This document shows positions 1 to 6,684 of a stretch of DNA of 14,371 bases, one piece after another. This DNA comes from Acidobacteriota bacterium (GTDB taxonomy: Bacteria; Acidobacteriota; Terriglobia; UBA7540): positions 1-14,371 of the forward strand of contig JAKASH010000022.1 in NCBI GenBank assembly GCA_021828225.1, read 5' to 3'. The notes below the pieces were generated by a model. The model was not told the origin of the DNA, ran no database searches, and worked only from the letters and a program-made list of their open reading frames with translations. How positions within the stretch are numbered: the first letter of the stretch is position 1; every line of letters starts with the position of its first letter. The translations under genes were made by a program, and so were the position numbers.

Positions 1-524
1 ATTTGAAGCTGGACGTACACCTGATGATTGAGCGCCCTGAGCGCTATATCGAGGATTTTGTCGGCGCCGGCGCTGACTACCTCGCATTCCACCTCGAAGC
101 AACGCAGGATGTCTATCTTGGCGCCAACTTAGCGCGAAATCTGGGAGTGAAGGTGGGACTGGCGCTGAATCTCACGACGCCGGTTCAAAGTTGTTTTGAA
201 GCTCTGGAAGAACTCGACTATCTGCTGATCGAGACCGGGACCTCCAGTTCGGGCGTTGAAACCTTTGTGCCGCGCTCTGTCAGGAAAGTTGCAGCCTTTG
301 CAAAGGAACGCAAAGCGCGGGGACTGGATTTTGCCATCGAGGTGGAAGGGGGCATTGGGCCGCGAGAAGCGGAAGAATTGCTGCTTGCAGGAGCAGACAT
401 CCTCGTCGTTGGTTCTGCCATCTTTGATAAACAGGATCGGGGCGAGGCGATGTGCGCGATGGCTCGCGCGCTGAGCTCGGACACTTCGGCCTTCGGACAG
501 GGGATGAAGTCGCGTGTTAATTGA
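1..524 (+). CDS. rpe: Ribulose-phosphate 3-epimerase family protein, 3' part, altered active site
   Basis: The reading frame is already open at base 3, so the N-terminus lies outside the window; about 173 residues are visible. The fold signature is clear: DVHLMI near the start, then AGADYLAFHLEA, and a C-terminal AGADILVVGSAIFD phosphate-binding strand and loop. Family members interconvert ribulose 5-phosphate and xylulose 5-phosphate in the cytoplasmic pentose phosphate pathway. Two diagnostic parts are changed. The usual LLMSVNPGFGGQ loop aligns without gaps to LIETGTSSSGVE (about 222-260), and the metal-binding/catalytic Asp of the VDGG motif is Glu (VEGG, codon 345-347). The His of DVHLM is kept. 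It may therefore be a diverged paralogue with another activity, or inactive. The stop overlaps the TTG of an upstream in-frame start of the next gene, so the two are probably co-transcribed. The family is certain; the enzymatic identity is not. Confidence 0.75.
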   Translation, partial: LKLDVHLMIERPERYIEDFVGAGADYLAFHLEATQDVYLGANLARNLGVKVGLALNLTTPVQSCFEALEELDYLLIETGTSSSGVETFVPRSVRKVAAFAKERKARGLDFAIEVEGGIGPREAEELLLAGADILVVGSAIFDKQDRGEAMCAMARALSSDTSAFGQGMKSRVN

Positions 525-583
525 CCCGTGCAGGGATGGAATTTTTTGTTCGCATCGTAAGTCTAGGCAAGGGCGGTTGGGTA

Positions 584-1906
584 ATGAATCGTATTAAAGA
601 AACCATGGCGGACCCTTTAAGGCGAAATGCACCGGATGGTGTCCCAACTTCGGCAGCAGCCCCGCGCGGGTCTTCGGCCCGGTCTCCCTGGTCCTGCCGG
701 GTGGCCGTCCTGGCCCTCCTGGCGGCCGGGGCTATCCTCTTGCCTGGATGCGTCCTTCTTCAACGTGGCAGTGGTTCCAACAACCTGCTTCCTGCCGGCC
801 AGCAGCCGGACAAGATTCTCTATGAAAGGTCGGTGAATGAGATCAAGCATGGCCATTTTGACGTCGGCCGCCTGACGCTTCAAACACTGCTCAATACCTA
901 CCCGGATAGTGAGTACCTGGCCAAAGCAAAACTGGCCATCGCCAATTCCTATTTCAAGCAGGGTGGGATGGCGGGCCTCACAGAGGCGGAAGCTGAGTAC
1001 AAAGATTTCATCACCTTTTTCCCCACCGCTCCTGAAGCTCCGATGGCCCAGTACCGTGTCGCGATGGCACACTTTCGCCTGATGGGAAAGCCGGACCGCG
1101 ACCTCACCCAGGCCCGGCTGGCTCAGGCCGAGTTTAAGGAATTCCTCCTCAAGTATTCCGACAGCCCCTTAATGCCCCGTGCCGAGGCCCGGCTGCGAGA
1201 GGTTCAGGAAGTGCTGGCCGAAGGCGATTACGAAGTTGCCCATTTTTACTATGAGAAACGGGCTAATCCCGCCGCGGAGTCTCGTTTGAAGGAAATTGTT
1301 GAGCGCTACCCATCTTTCAGCATGGCGGACAGGGCGTGCTGGGATCTGGCCCAAACCTACCAGCGCATGAATAAGCCTAAAATGGCGGTCCCATATTATG
1401 ATCGGCTCGTCGCGCTGTATCCTTTGAGTCCCCTAATTCCCAAGGCCAAGGGAGAACTTGCGTCTCTGCATCAGCCGGTTCCACAGCCTACCCTGGCGAC
1501 GCTGGCACAGGCGCGCGCCGACGCCACGGATAACACACGTATGAGCTTTTTCCAAAAGTTCATGGGAACCTTTTCAAGTTCGCCGAACCTCAGCGCGACC
1601 CGCCATGGCCCGGTCATTGTGAGCAATGCGGCCAGTGCAATCGAGATGGCAAAGAATTCTCAATCCGGTGCGGGGTCGGGAAATACGATCGCTGTCCAGC
1701 CCGTGGGCGAGTCGGCCTTGAAGAGTGGCAAGGCTGTTGATCCGGGCAAACCGAAAGCCGACTCCACCAGCGCCAAGAAACAGGGCGGCTCCCCCCAGAA
1801 GACGCAGAACCTCGAGAGTGGTTCCAAGAGCGATACGAAAATCGCAGCAGCCCCGGACAAGAAAAAAGGGTTGCTCCACGTCTTCAAATCCCTCTACCCT
1901 TTCTAG
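584..1906 (+). CDS. bamD: BamD-like outer membrane assembly lipoprotein with TPR repeats
   Basis: The product is about 440 residues. After a basic leader there is a hydrophobic run (VAVLALLAAGAILL) ending in LPGC, a lipobox with Cys near residue 56, so the protein is probably exported and lipid-anchored. Residues of about 85-295 form helical tetratricopeptide-type pairs with the BamD pattern (LLNTYPDSEYLAKAKLAIANSY, FPTAPEAPMAQYRVA, FLLKYSDSPLMPRAEARL). BamD is the periplasmic lipoprotein of the BAM complex that inserts beta-barrel proteins into the outer membrane. The last 145 residues are a Ser/Lys/Gly-rich, low-complexity tail not found in E. coli BamD. The frame is open from TTG 521. ATG 584 is chosen because a GGGCGG purine stretch lies upstream and the signal peptide is already long; ATG 536 and ATG 605 are alternatives. 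A generic TPR lipoprotein is the main competing call. Confidence 0.8.
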   Translation: MNRIKETMADPLRRNAPDGVPTSAAAPRGSSARSPWSCRVAVLALLAAGAILLPGCVLLQRGSGSNNLLPAGQQPDKILYERSVNEIKHGHFDVGRLTLQTLLNTYPDSEYLAKAKLAIANSYFKQGGMAGLTEAEAEYKDFITFFPTAPEAPMAQYRVAMAHFRLMGKPDRDLTQARLAQAEFKEFLLKYSDSPLMPRAEARLREVQEVLAEGDYEVAHFYYEKRANPAAESRLKEIVERYPSFSMADRACWDLAQTYQRMNKPKMAVPYYDRLVALYPLSPLIPKAKGELASLHQPVPQPTLATLAQARADATDNTRMSFFQKFMGTFSSSPNLSATRHGPVIVSNAASAIEMAKNSQSGAGSGNTIAVQPVGESALKSGKAVDPGKPKADSTSAKKQGGSPQKTQNLESGSKSDTKIAAAPDKKKGLLHVFKSLYPF

Positions 1907-2031
1907 CCTCCTTTAAGATCCCCTTTTTCCAGCCGGGCGCGATTCGATCCTGACGGTTCCGTTGTCACGACAAGACCGGCCCCCTGGATGGAGCAGATCT
2001 CCAGGACGAAAACCCGGCGTGTAGAAAGTGC

Positions 2032-2060
2032 TTGACAAAAGTACGCTATCATGCTAGTCT
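2032..2060 (+). promoter_or_regulatory. Sigma70-like promoter upstream of a hairpin
   Basis: TTGACA at 2032-2037 is a consensus -35 box. With a 17-base spacer, TAGTCT at 2055-2060 serves as -10, keeping the important first TA and last T. Transcription would start near 2067, about 36 bases ahead of the hairpin at 2103-2128. No convincing gene follows closely, so the transcript may be a short RNA or a long, attenuated leader reaching towards valS. This is inferred from sequence only. Confidence 0.5.
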
Positions 2061-2102
2061 AATCCCGTTAGGAGATCCCCCGGCTCTTCCGTCGGTGGGT
2101 AG

Positions 2103-2133
2103 CCGCGACACTGGTTTTTGTGTCGCGGGTTTT
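2103..2133 (+). terminator. Strong hairpin with a short T tract, possible terminator or attenuator
   Basis: CCGCGACAC (2103-2111) and GTGTCGCGG (2120-2128) form a perfect 9-bp stem with an 8-base loop, followed by G and TTTT (2130-2133). The T tract is short and interrupted by CCC. A second, mutually exclusive hairpin is possible, CGGG-TTTT-CCCG at 2126-2137. A third weak pairing joins CGGCT, upstream, to AGCCG at 2101-2105. It could be an intrinsic terminator for a transcript starting near 2067, or the structured end of a small RNA. Confidence 0.45.
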
Positions 2134-2286
2134 CCCGTGCGTGGCAAGCGAAAGTCGCAACGTTGCACGACGCATGTTGCGGAACAGAGGCGGGCAACGC
2201 GAGCCCGTGAAGGGGGCCGCAAGGAATGACGATGCCATGGATAGGCTACAATATAGCGGGAAAGTCCTCGGGAAATGACGTTGCAA

Positions 2287-2328
2287 GGCCGTTTTGCACG
2301 GCCAAAACAGAAAAAAGAATTCTTTTTT
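2287..2328. repeat. Hairpin plus A/T palindrome next to the repeat array
   Basis: GGCCGT (2287-2292) and ACGGCC (2298-2303) form a 6-bp stem with loop TTTGC. Eight bases later comes a perfect 18-base palindrome, AAAAAAGAATTCTTTTTT (2311-2328). The palindrome lies where a full first copy of the downstream 67-bp repeat would be expected to begin, so it may mark the edge of that array. No role can be assigned. Confidence 0.4.
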
Positions 2329-2329
2329 T

Positions 2330-2520
2330 AAAAAACGAACCGGGGAATTCGTTGAAAACAAAGGAAAATACCCAAAAAACGAACCGGAAACGAACCGGAA
2401 ACGAAGCTACCGAACTTGTTGAAACAAAAGGATCGGCCAAAAAAACGAACCGGAAACGAACCGGAAAACGAAGCGGGCCAAGTTGTTGAAAAAACAAGAT
2501 CGAAAAAATCAAACCGGAAG
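2330..2520. repeat. A-rich tandem repeat array: about 67-bp unit with 11-bp CGAACCGGAAA sub-repeats
   Basis: CGAACCGG occurs five times, at 2336, 2380, 2391, 2446 and 2457. The spacings are 44, 11, 55 and 11 bases, all multiples of 11. A second block, GTTGAAA followed by ACAA and usually GGATCG or GATCG, starts at 2351, 2418 and 2485, exactly 67 bases apart. The array is thus about three imperfect copies: the first is shortened, and a remnant AAACCGGAAG follows the last. It is markedly A-rich compared with the GC-rich surroundings. The open frame across it (2226-2489) encodes Lys/Arg/Thr/Asn-rich sequence, but an 11-bp period does not hold a reading frame, so DNA-level or RNA-level duplication is the better explanation. 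Confidence 0.75.
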
Positions 2521-2711
2521 TCTGGCGCGCGCTGCCTGGCCTCCGAAAACGGATCGTCTGCGCTCCTTTCCATCGCTTTCGGCTAGCCTGTGATGGCCTG
2601 AGAGTAGGCTATCAACCTCGTGTTCTCCCGAGCCCAACCCGCCGTAGGAGGCTTGCGATTACGGGTTGCCGCCGTCACCTTTCCGCCTCCTTGATGCCCC
2701 TCAGATTCGCT

Positions 2712-2760
2712 GCCGGGCCGCTTTGGCGGGCATCTGTCCCGGCTTGGCGCCGAAACGGCG
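2712..2760 (+). other. Pair of GC-rich hairpins upstream of the valS promoter
   Basis: GCCGGG (2712-2717) pairs with CCCGGC (2738-2743) and encloses an inner stem, CCGC-TTTG-GCGG (2718-2729), with one bulged side. A second hairpin, CGCCG-AAA-CGGCG, lies at 2748-2760. There is no T tract, so a classic intrinsic terminator is unlikely. In GC-rich DNA such stems can arise by chance, and the role is unknown. Confidence 0.3.
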
Positions 2761-2810
2761 GCGCACCGTTCCTGGTTCGGAGCTCTCCAACGCGCGGGGA
2801 ACGGCCCACG

Positions 2811-2839
2811 TTGACCGGGTTCTATGCGAACGATATAGT
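2811..2839 (+). promoter_or_regulatory. Sigma70-type promoter for valS
   Basis: TTGACC (2811-2816), a 17-base spacer and TATAGT (2834-2839) give one of the best promoter matches in the window, in an A/T-enriched patch. Transcription would start near 2846, leaving a leader of about 100 bases before valS. That leader can form short stems such as GTCT-GGGTTCG-AGAC near the end, but shows no recognisable T-box specifier or antiterminator. The promoter would serve valS and the closely spaced nadC. Confidence 0.65.
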
Positions 2840-2942
2840 AAACTAATTTTGAAGCTTTACCAGGCGGCTCGTTGGTGGTGCGCCACTTGCGCCCGGGGCT
2901 TTCCGTGTCTGGGTTCGAGACCGTGTTGAAATCAGGATAGGA

Positions 2943-5696
2943 GTGAGCGTGGAAACAGAGATCCCCAAGGTATATTCTCCGGAATCAATTGAACCGCACT
3001 GGGCCCGCATCTGGGTTGAGCAAAAGCTCTACCGGCCGGTGGAAGATCCCGCCCGTCCGCGGTTCAGCCTGGTGATCCCGCCGCCGAACGTGACCGGCTC
3101 GCTCCACATCGGCCACATGCTCGAGCACACGGAGATTGACATCCTGATGCGATGGCATCGCATGCGCGGAGAGGATGTGCTGTGGCTTCCGGGAACGGAC
3201 CATGCCTCCATCGCCACTCAAATGATTGTCGAACAGGAGCTGGGCCGCGAGGCGATGCCGGAGATGGAGGGCCGGTCCTCTGCGACGGCGGCCTGGAGGC
3301 GCGAGGGGCAGCGGCGGCGGCTCGAAATGGGGCCGGACAAATTCCTCGAACGCTGCTGGCAATGGAAGGAGCAGAGCGGCGGCCGGATTCGCAAGCAGAT
3401 GGAGCGCCTCGGCGCCTCCGTCGACTGGACTCGCGAGCGCTTTACCATGGACGCCGACTATTCTCGCGCTGTGCTCGAAGTCTTTGCCCGCCTTTACAAG
3501 GAAGGGCTGATCTATCGTGGCACCTACATCGTGAACTGGTGCCCGCGTTGCGGCACTGCCGTGAGTGACCTGGAAGTGGTGCACGAGGAGCGCCCCGGCA
3601 AGCTCTGGTACATTCGCTATCCGTTTGAAGACGGCAGCGGCTCCGTCACCGTCGCCACAACGCGGCCGGAAACCATGCTGGGCGACACGGCGGTGGCCGT
3701 GAATCCCGCGGACGACCGGTACCGGCGCTCACTGGGGCGCAGGCTGGTTCTGCCTCTGCTCAAACGCGTGATCCCGATTGTCGCCGACGACTTTGTCGAT
3801 CCCAGTTTCGGAACCGGCGCCGTGAAGGTGACGCCCGCCCACGATCCCAATGACTTTGGCATTGCCGCTCGTCACAATCTGCCGCAGCTCAAGATCCTGG
3901 ATGAGCAGGCGCGCATGACGGAAGCCTCGGGCCCGTACAAGGGCCTGGATCGCTACAAGGCGCGTGAGCGAGTGCTGGACGATCTTCGAGCGTCCGGCCT
4001 GCTGGAAAAGGAAGAAGATTATGCCCTGAGCGTGGGCGTGTGCAGCCGCTGCAAGACCGTCGTCGAGCCGATCCTGTCGAAGCAGTGGTTCATGAAGATG
4101 CAGCCGCTGGCTGAGCCTGCCATCCGCGCGGTCGAGGATGGCCGCATCAGGATTGTTCCGGAGAACTATCGCAAGATCTATCTCGACTGGATGTACAACA
4201 TTCACGACTGGTGCATTTCCCGCCAGCTCTGGTGGGGCCACCGCATCCCTGTCTGGACCTGCGAGCAGTGCGGCGAGGTGATGGTTTCGGCGGAATCTCC
4301 CGGAGCTTGCTCGAAGTGTTCGGGCAGGGAACTCCGGCCTGAAACCGACGTTCTCGACACGTGGTTCAGCTCGGCGTTGTGGCCTTTCGCTACCCTCGGC
4401 TGGCCGGAAGAGACGGAAGACCTGCGGCGCTATTACCCCACCGACCTGATGATCATGGGCTTTGACATCCTGTTCTTCTGGGGCGCGCGCATGATCATGA
4501 TGGGCCTGAAATTCATGAACGAGGTGCCCTTCCGCGAGCTTTACATCCATGCGTTGGTCCGCGACGCCGAGCGGCAGAAGATGTCGAAGACGAAAGGCAA
4601 CGTCATCGATCCGCTCGAGGTCACTGAGAAGTACGGAACGGACGCCGTGCGCTTTGCGCTGGCCATCAGCGCGGCGCCGGGCACCGACATCGCCTTCAGT
4701 TACGACAAGATCGAATCGTATCGCGCCTTTGCCAACAAGATCTGGAACGCCGGGCGCTTTATTCTGATGAACCTTGAAAAGCTCGGCCCGGAGGCGCGCA
4801 GCCGGGTAGCCGCCGCGACCGGATCTGCTCCTAAAGATGGCTTCGAGCCATTGCTGGCCGACCCGGCTCTCGAACTTGCGGATCGCTGGATCTTTTCCCG
4901 CCTTGCGGAGATCACCAGGGAAATCGAAGAGGCTCTCGCGGATTACCGTTTTCACGAAGCTTCGTACAAGATTTACCACTTCTTCTGGCACGAGTTCTGT
5001 GACTGGTACCTTGAATGGGTTAAGCCGGAAATCACAAGGCCGCTGGGCCCGGAAGACTCGTGCAACGCCTGGGCAAATCTGCTCCGGGTTTTTGAATCGG
5101 CATTGCATCTTCTTCATCCCTTCATGCCGTTCATCACCGAAGAGCTCTGGCATCGCCTGCCCAATCGCGAATCCGAGGTATCGATCTCGCGCACGCCTTT
5201 CGCGCTGGTGAGTGCGCGAGTGGCGAATTCAGAAGCCGAAAAGGACTTCGAGAATATTCGTAGCCTCGTCGTTGCAGCGCGCAACGCCAAAGCCGAAGCA
5301 GGTCTGCAGAAGGAAAAGGTAGCTGCGCGGGCGGCGACGGAGGACTCGGCACTGCTCAATCTTTTCAACATCCACCAGGAGACGATCCTGAGGCTTGCCG
5401 GGCTCGAATCGCTTAAACTGCTTTCCGGCCGGCTCGAAACAGGGACCCACGTGACCTCCGCGTTTGAGCTGGAGCTCCTTTACGAAAAGCCGGTTGATCA
5501 GGATGCCGAGCGTTCGCGGCTGGCCAAGGAAAGAGCCAAGCTGGAAGAGGCGCTGCAGCGGGTCAGGAAGCAGTTGGAGAACCGAAACTTTCTCGATCGC
5601 GCTCCCGAAGACGTTGTCCGCTCCACCGAGAATCGTCGCGCCGAACTTGAAACCCAGTTCCAGAAAGTTGTTGAGTCGCTTGAAAGGTTAGGATGA
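2943..5696 (+). CDS. valS: Valyl-tRNA synthetase
   Basis: This class Ia synthetase (917 residues, normal for bacteria) charges tRNA-Val with valine using ATP in the cytoplasm and edits mischarged threonine. All expected parts are present: PPPNVTGSLHIGHML (HIGH at 55-58), TTRPETMLGD opening the editing domain near residue 239, and GTGAVKVTPAHDPND. HDWCISRQLWWGHRIP, DVLDTWFSSALWPF and the KMSKT signature (546-550) follow. Zinc-ribbon cysteine pairs lie at C200/C203, C367/C370, C440/C443 and C456/C459. The last 70 residues are the Lys/Glu-rich coiled-coil arm (KLEEALQRVRKQLENRNFL) typical of ValRS, which separates it from IleRS and LeuRS. Two GTG starts compete, each with a purine-rich site about five bases upstream: 2943 (AGGA at 2934) and 2949 (AGGAG at 2939). 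It heads the cluster; its stop is four bases before nadC. Confidence 0.97.
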   Translation: MSVETEIPKVYSPESIEPHWARIWVEQKLYRPVEDPARPRFSLVIPPPNVTGSLHIGHMLEHTEIDILMRWHRMRGEDVLWLPGTDHASIATQMIVEQELGREAMPEMEGRSSATAAWRREGQRRRLEMGPDKFLERCWQWKEQSGGRIRKQMERLGASVDWTRERFTMDADYSRAVLEVFARLYKEGLIYRGTYIVNWCPRCGTAVSDLEVVHEERPGKLWYIRYPFEDGSGSVTVATTRPETMLGDTAVAVNPADDRYRRSLGRRLVLPLLKRVIPIVADDFVDPSFGTGAVKVTPAHDPNDFGIAARHNLPQLKILDEQARMTEASGPYKGLDRYKARERVLDDLRASGLLEKEEDYALSVGVCSRCKTVVEPILSKQWFMKMQPLAEPAIRAVEDGRIRIVPENYRKIYLDWMYNIHDWCISRQLWWGHRIPVWTCEQCGEVMVSAESPGACSKCSGRELRPETDVLDTWFSSALWPFATLGWPEETEDLRRYYPTDLMIMGFDILFFWGARMIMMGLKFMNEVPFRELYIHALVRDAERQKMSKTKGNVIDPLEVTEKYGTDAVRFALAISAAPGTDIAFSYDKIESYRAFANKIWNAGRFILMNLEKLGPEARSRVAAATGSAPKDGFEPLLADPALELADRWIFSRLAEITREIEEALADYRFHEASYKIYHFFWHEFCDWYLEWVKPEITRPLGPEDSCNAWANLLRVFESALHLLHPFMPFITEELWHRLPNRESEVSISRTPFALVSARVANSEAEKDFENIRSLVVAARNAKAEAGLQKEKVAARAATEDSALLNLFNIHQETILRLAGLESLKLLSGRLETGTHVTSAFELELLYEKPVDQDAERSRLAKERAKLEEALQRVRKQLENRNFLDRAPEDVVRSTENRRAELETQFQKVVESLERLG

Positions 5697-5700
5697 GAAC

Positions 5701-6591
5701 GTGCCGATTGTGAACAGAGGCGGACCTGTTCCGCTGGACTACGTAGTTCCTGGCCTTCCTGTCCAGGACGTGCGCAGAATTATCGGGAAGGCCCTTGCTG
5801 AAGACCTCGGTAGCGGCGACATAACCACCAGGCTGACCGTTCCTGAAGGCAGGAAGGCCCGGGGAACATTCTTTGCAAAGCAGCCTCTTGTGGTGGCCGG
5901 ACTTCCCGTCGCGATGGAAGTTTTTCAAGCGTTCGAACCGGATTACAGATGGGAGGCCATCGTATCGGACGGTGCAGCCGTCCCCGCCGGCCAGCCGCTG
6001 GCGCGAGTCGAGGGAAAGGCTGCCACGCTTCTTTCCGGTGAGCGTGTCGCCTTGAATTTCCTTCAACGGCTGAGCGGCATCGCGACCCTCACGCGGGAGT
6101 TCAAAAATCAGCTTGAGGGACTGAAGGCGGAATTGCTGGACACCAGGAAAACCACTCCCGGTCTGCGGATTCTTGAAAAGTACGCCGTCCGTATGGGTGG
6201 CGGATCGAATCACCGGATGGGGCTCGACGATGGGATTCTGATAAAGAACAACCATATTGCGATGGGTGGGGGCATTCGGGTTGCTGTCGAAAGAGCGCGG
6301 CAGCAGCGGCCGTCCGGGATGTCGGTTGAAGTGGAAGTCCGGACCCGTGATGAACTTGGTGAAGCGATTGCGGCCTGCGCGGATGTCGCTCTGCTGGACA
6401 ACATGACGCCGGCCCAAGTTGCCGAGTGCGTCCGGTTTGCCCAAGGCAGGGTACTGCTGGAAGTATCAGGTGGAGTGAATATTGAAAATATCCGTGCTTA
6501 CGCAGAGACGGGTGTCAACAGGATTTCCGTCGGTGCGTTGACTCACTCGGCGCCTGCGGCCGACATCAATTTTCTGATTGAGCCTTTATAA
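5701..6591 (+). CDS. nadC: Nicotinate-nucleotide pyrophosphorylase (quinolinate phosphoribosyltransferase)
   Basis: The enzyme converts quinolinate and PRPP to nicotinate mononucleotide with loss of CO2, the step that joins de novo synthesis to the common NAD pathway. At 296 residues it has the usual length. The family pattern is complete: EDLGSGDITT near the N-terminus, SGERVALNFLQRLSGIAT, and DTRKTTPG (147-154). KYAVRMGGGSNHRMGLDDGILIKNNH follows from residue 160, with the quinolinate- and phosphate-binding Arg, Lys and His. DVALLDNM, LEVSGGVN and VGALTHSA build the end of the barrel. Translation probably starts at GTG 5701 with GGATGAG upstream; GTG 5710 is possible. The four-base gap after valS points to co-transcription and perhaps translational coupling. 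The quinolinate-making genes nadA and nadB are not in the window. Confidence 0.96.
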   Translation: MPIVNRGGPVPLDYVVPGLPVQDVRRIIGKALAEDLGSGDITTRLTVPEGRKARGTFFAKQPLVVAGLPVAMEVFQAFEPDYRWEAIVSDGAAVPAGQPLARVEGKAATLLSGERVALNFLQRLSGIATLTREFKNQLEGLKAELLDTRKTTPGLRILEKYAVRMGGGSNHRMGLDDGILIKNNHIAMGGGIRVAVERARQQRPSGMSVEVEVRTRDELGEAIAACADVALLDNMTPAQVAECVRFAQGRVLLEVSGGVNIENIRAYAETGVNRISVGALTHSAPAADINFLIEPL

Positions 6592-6611
6592 GAGGGATTT
6601 GGCGCTCCTTC

Positions 6612-6665
6612 GCGCCTCAGCGTCTTTGCGTGAGACAAAAGCCTCTCGCCAAGGCGCAGAGGCGC
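6612..6665. repeat. Imperfect inverted repeat (25-base arms, AAAA loop) between nadC and birA
   Basis: The arms at 6612-6636 and 6641-6665 match at 20 of 25 positions around an AAAA loop. The five differences fall at arm positions 8, 12, 16, 20 and 24, every fourth base; one is a G-U-compatible pair. The sequence type (CGTCTTTGCGTGAG on one side, CTCGCCAAGGCGCAGAGGCG on the other) resembles interspersed hairpin elements I associate from memory with bacterial intergenic regions. It lies 19 bases upstream of the birA start and fills most of the 93-base gap. It may stabilise or end the upstream transcript, or be a REP/MITE-like element. Confidence 0.75.
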
Positions 6666-6684
6666 ATAGCAATGCAAAGTACGC

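Larger units (their letters stand above)
1907..2942. other. 1-kb interval without a convincing gene, rich in structure
   Basis: This gap separates the rpe/bamD pair from valS. It holds a sigma70-like promoter (2032-2060), a strong hairpin (2103-2128), a stretch at 2134-2230 with short palindromes such as GCAACGTTGC (2157-2166), and a hairpin with an A/T palindrome (2287-2328). An A-rich tandem repeat array (2330-2520), GC-rich hairpins (2712-2760) and the valS promoter (2811-2839) follow. Short open frames exist (2226-2489, 2666-2929), but none has a recognisable product. One is built over repeats with an 11-bp period, and the other runs through the valS promoter. No tRNA or named riboswitch could be recognised. 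Confidence 0.7.

Noticed and set aside
1863..1928. AAAAAGGG and CCCTTTTT as a terminator for bamD
   Set aside because: The arms are about 50 bases apart, one lies in the coding region, and the stem is mostly A/T, so it does not make a credible intrinsic terminator.
2103..2137. A known riboswitch class at the hairpin
   Set aside because: The sequence was compared mentally with common classes (preQ1, SAM, ZTP, guanidine, T-box); none of their conserved cores could be recognised.
2226..2489. 87-codon open frame with a purine-rich site upstream, encoding a basic Lys/Arg/Thr/Asn-rich peptide
   Set aside because: Half of it is the tandem array with an 11-base period, which does not keep a reading frame. 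No family is recognisable, and the A-rich composition explains the long frames on both strands.
2666..2929. 87-codon open frame between the repeat array and valS
   Set aside because: It spans the predicted valS promoter and GC-rich hairpins. The peptide has no recognisable domain and an Arg/Cys/Pro-rich composition typical of chance frames.
2840..2935. tRNA-like sequence with GGTTCGAGAC resembling a T-arm
   Set aside because: No cloverleaf can be drawn. The proposed T stem has mismatches, and there are no matching acceptor, D or anticodon arms.
3729..5153. 474-codon antisense frame within valS
   Set aside because: It is a shadow of codon bias in the GC-rich valS gene, which has all its motifs on the plus strand. 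The antisense peptide has no recognisable domain.
5563..6444. 293-codon antisense frame across the valS-nadC junction
   Set aside because: Both plus-strand genes are certain, and the antisense product has no recognisable features.
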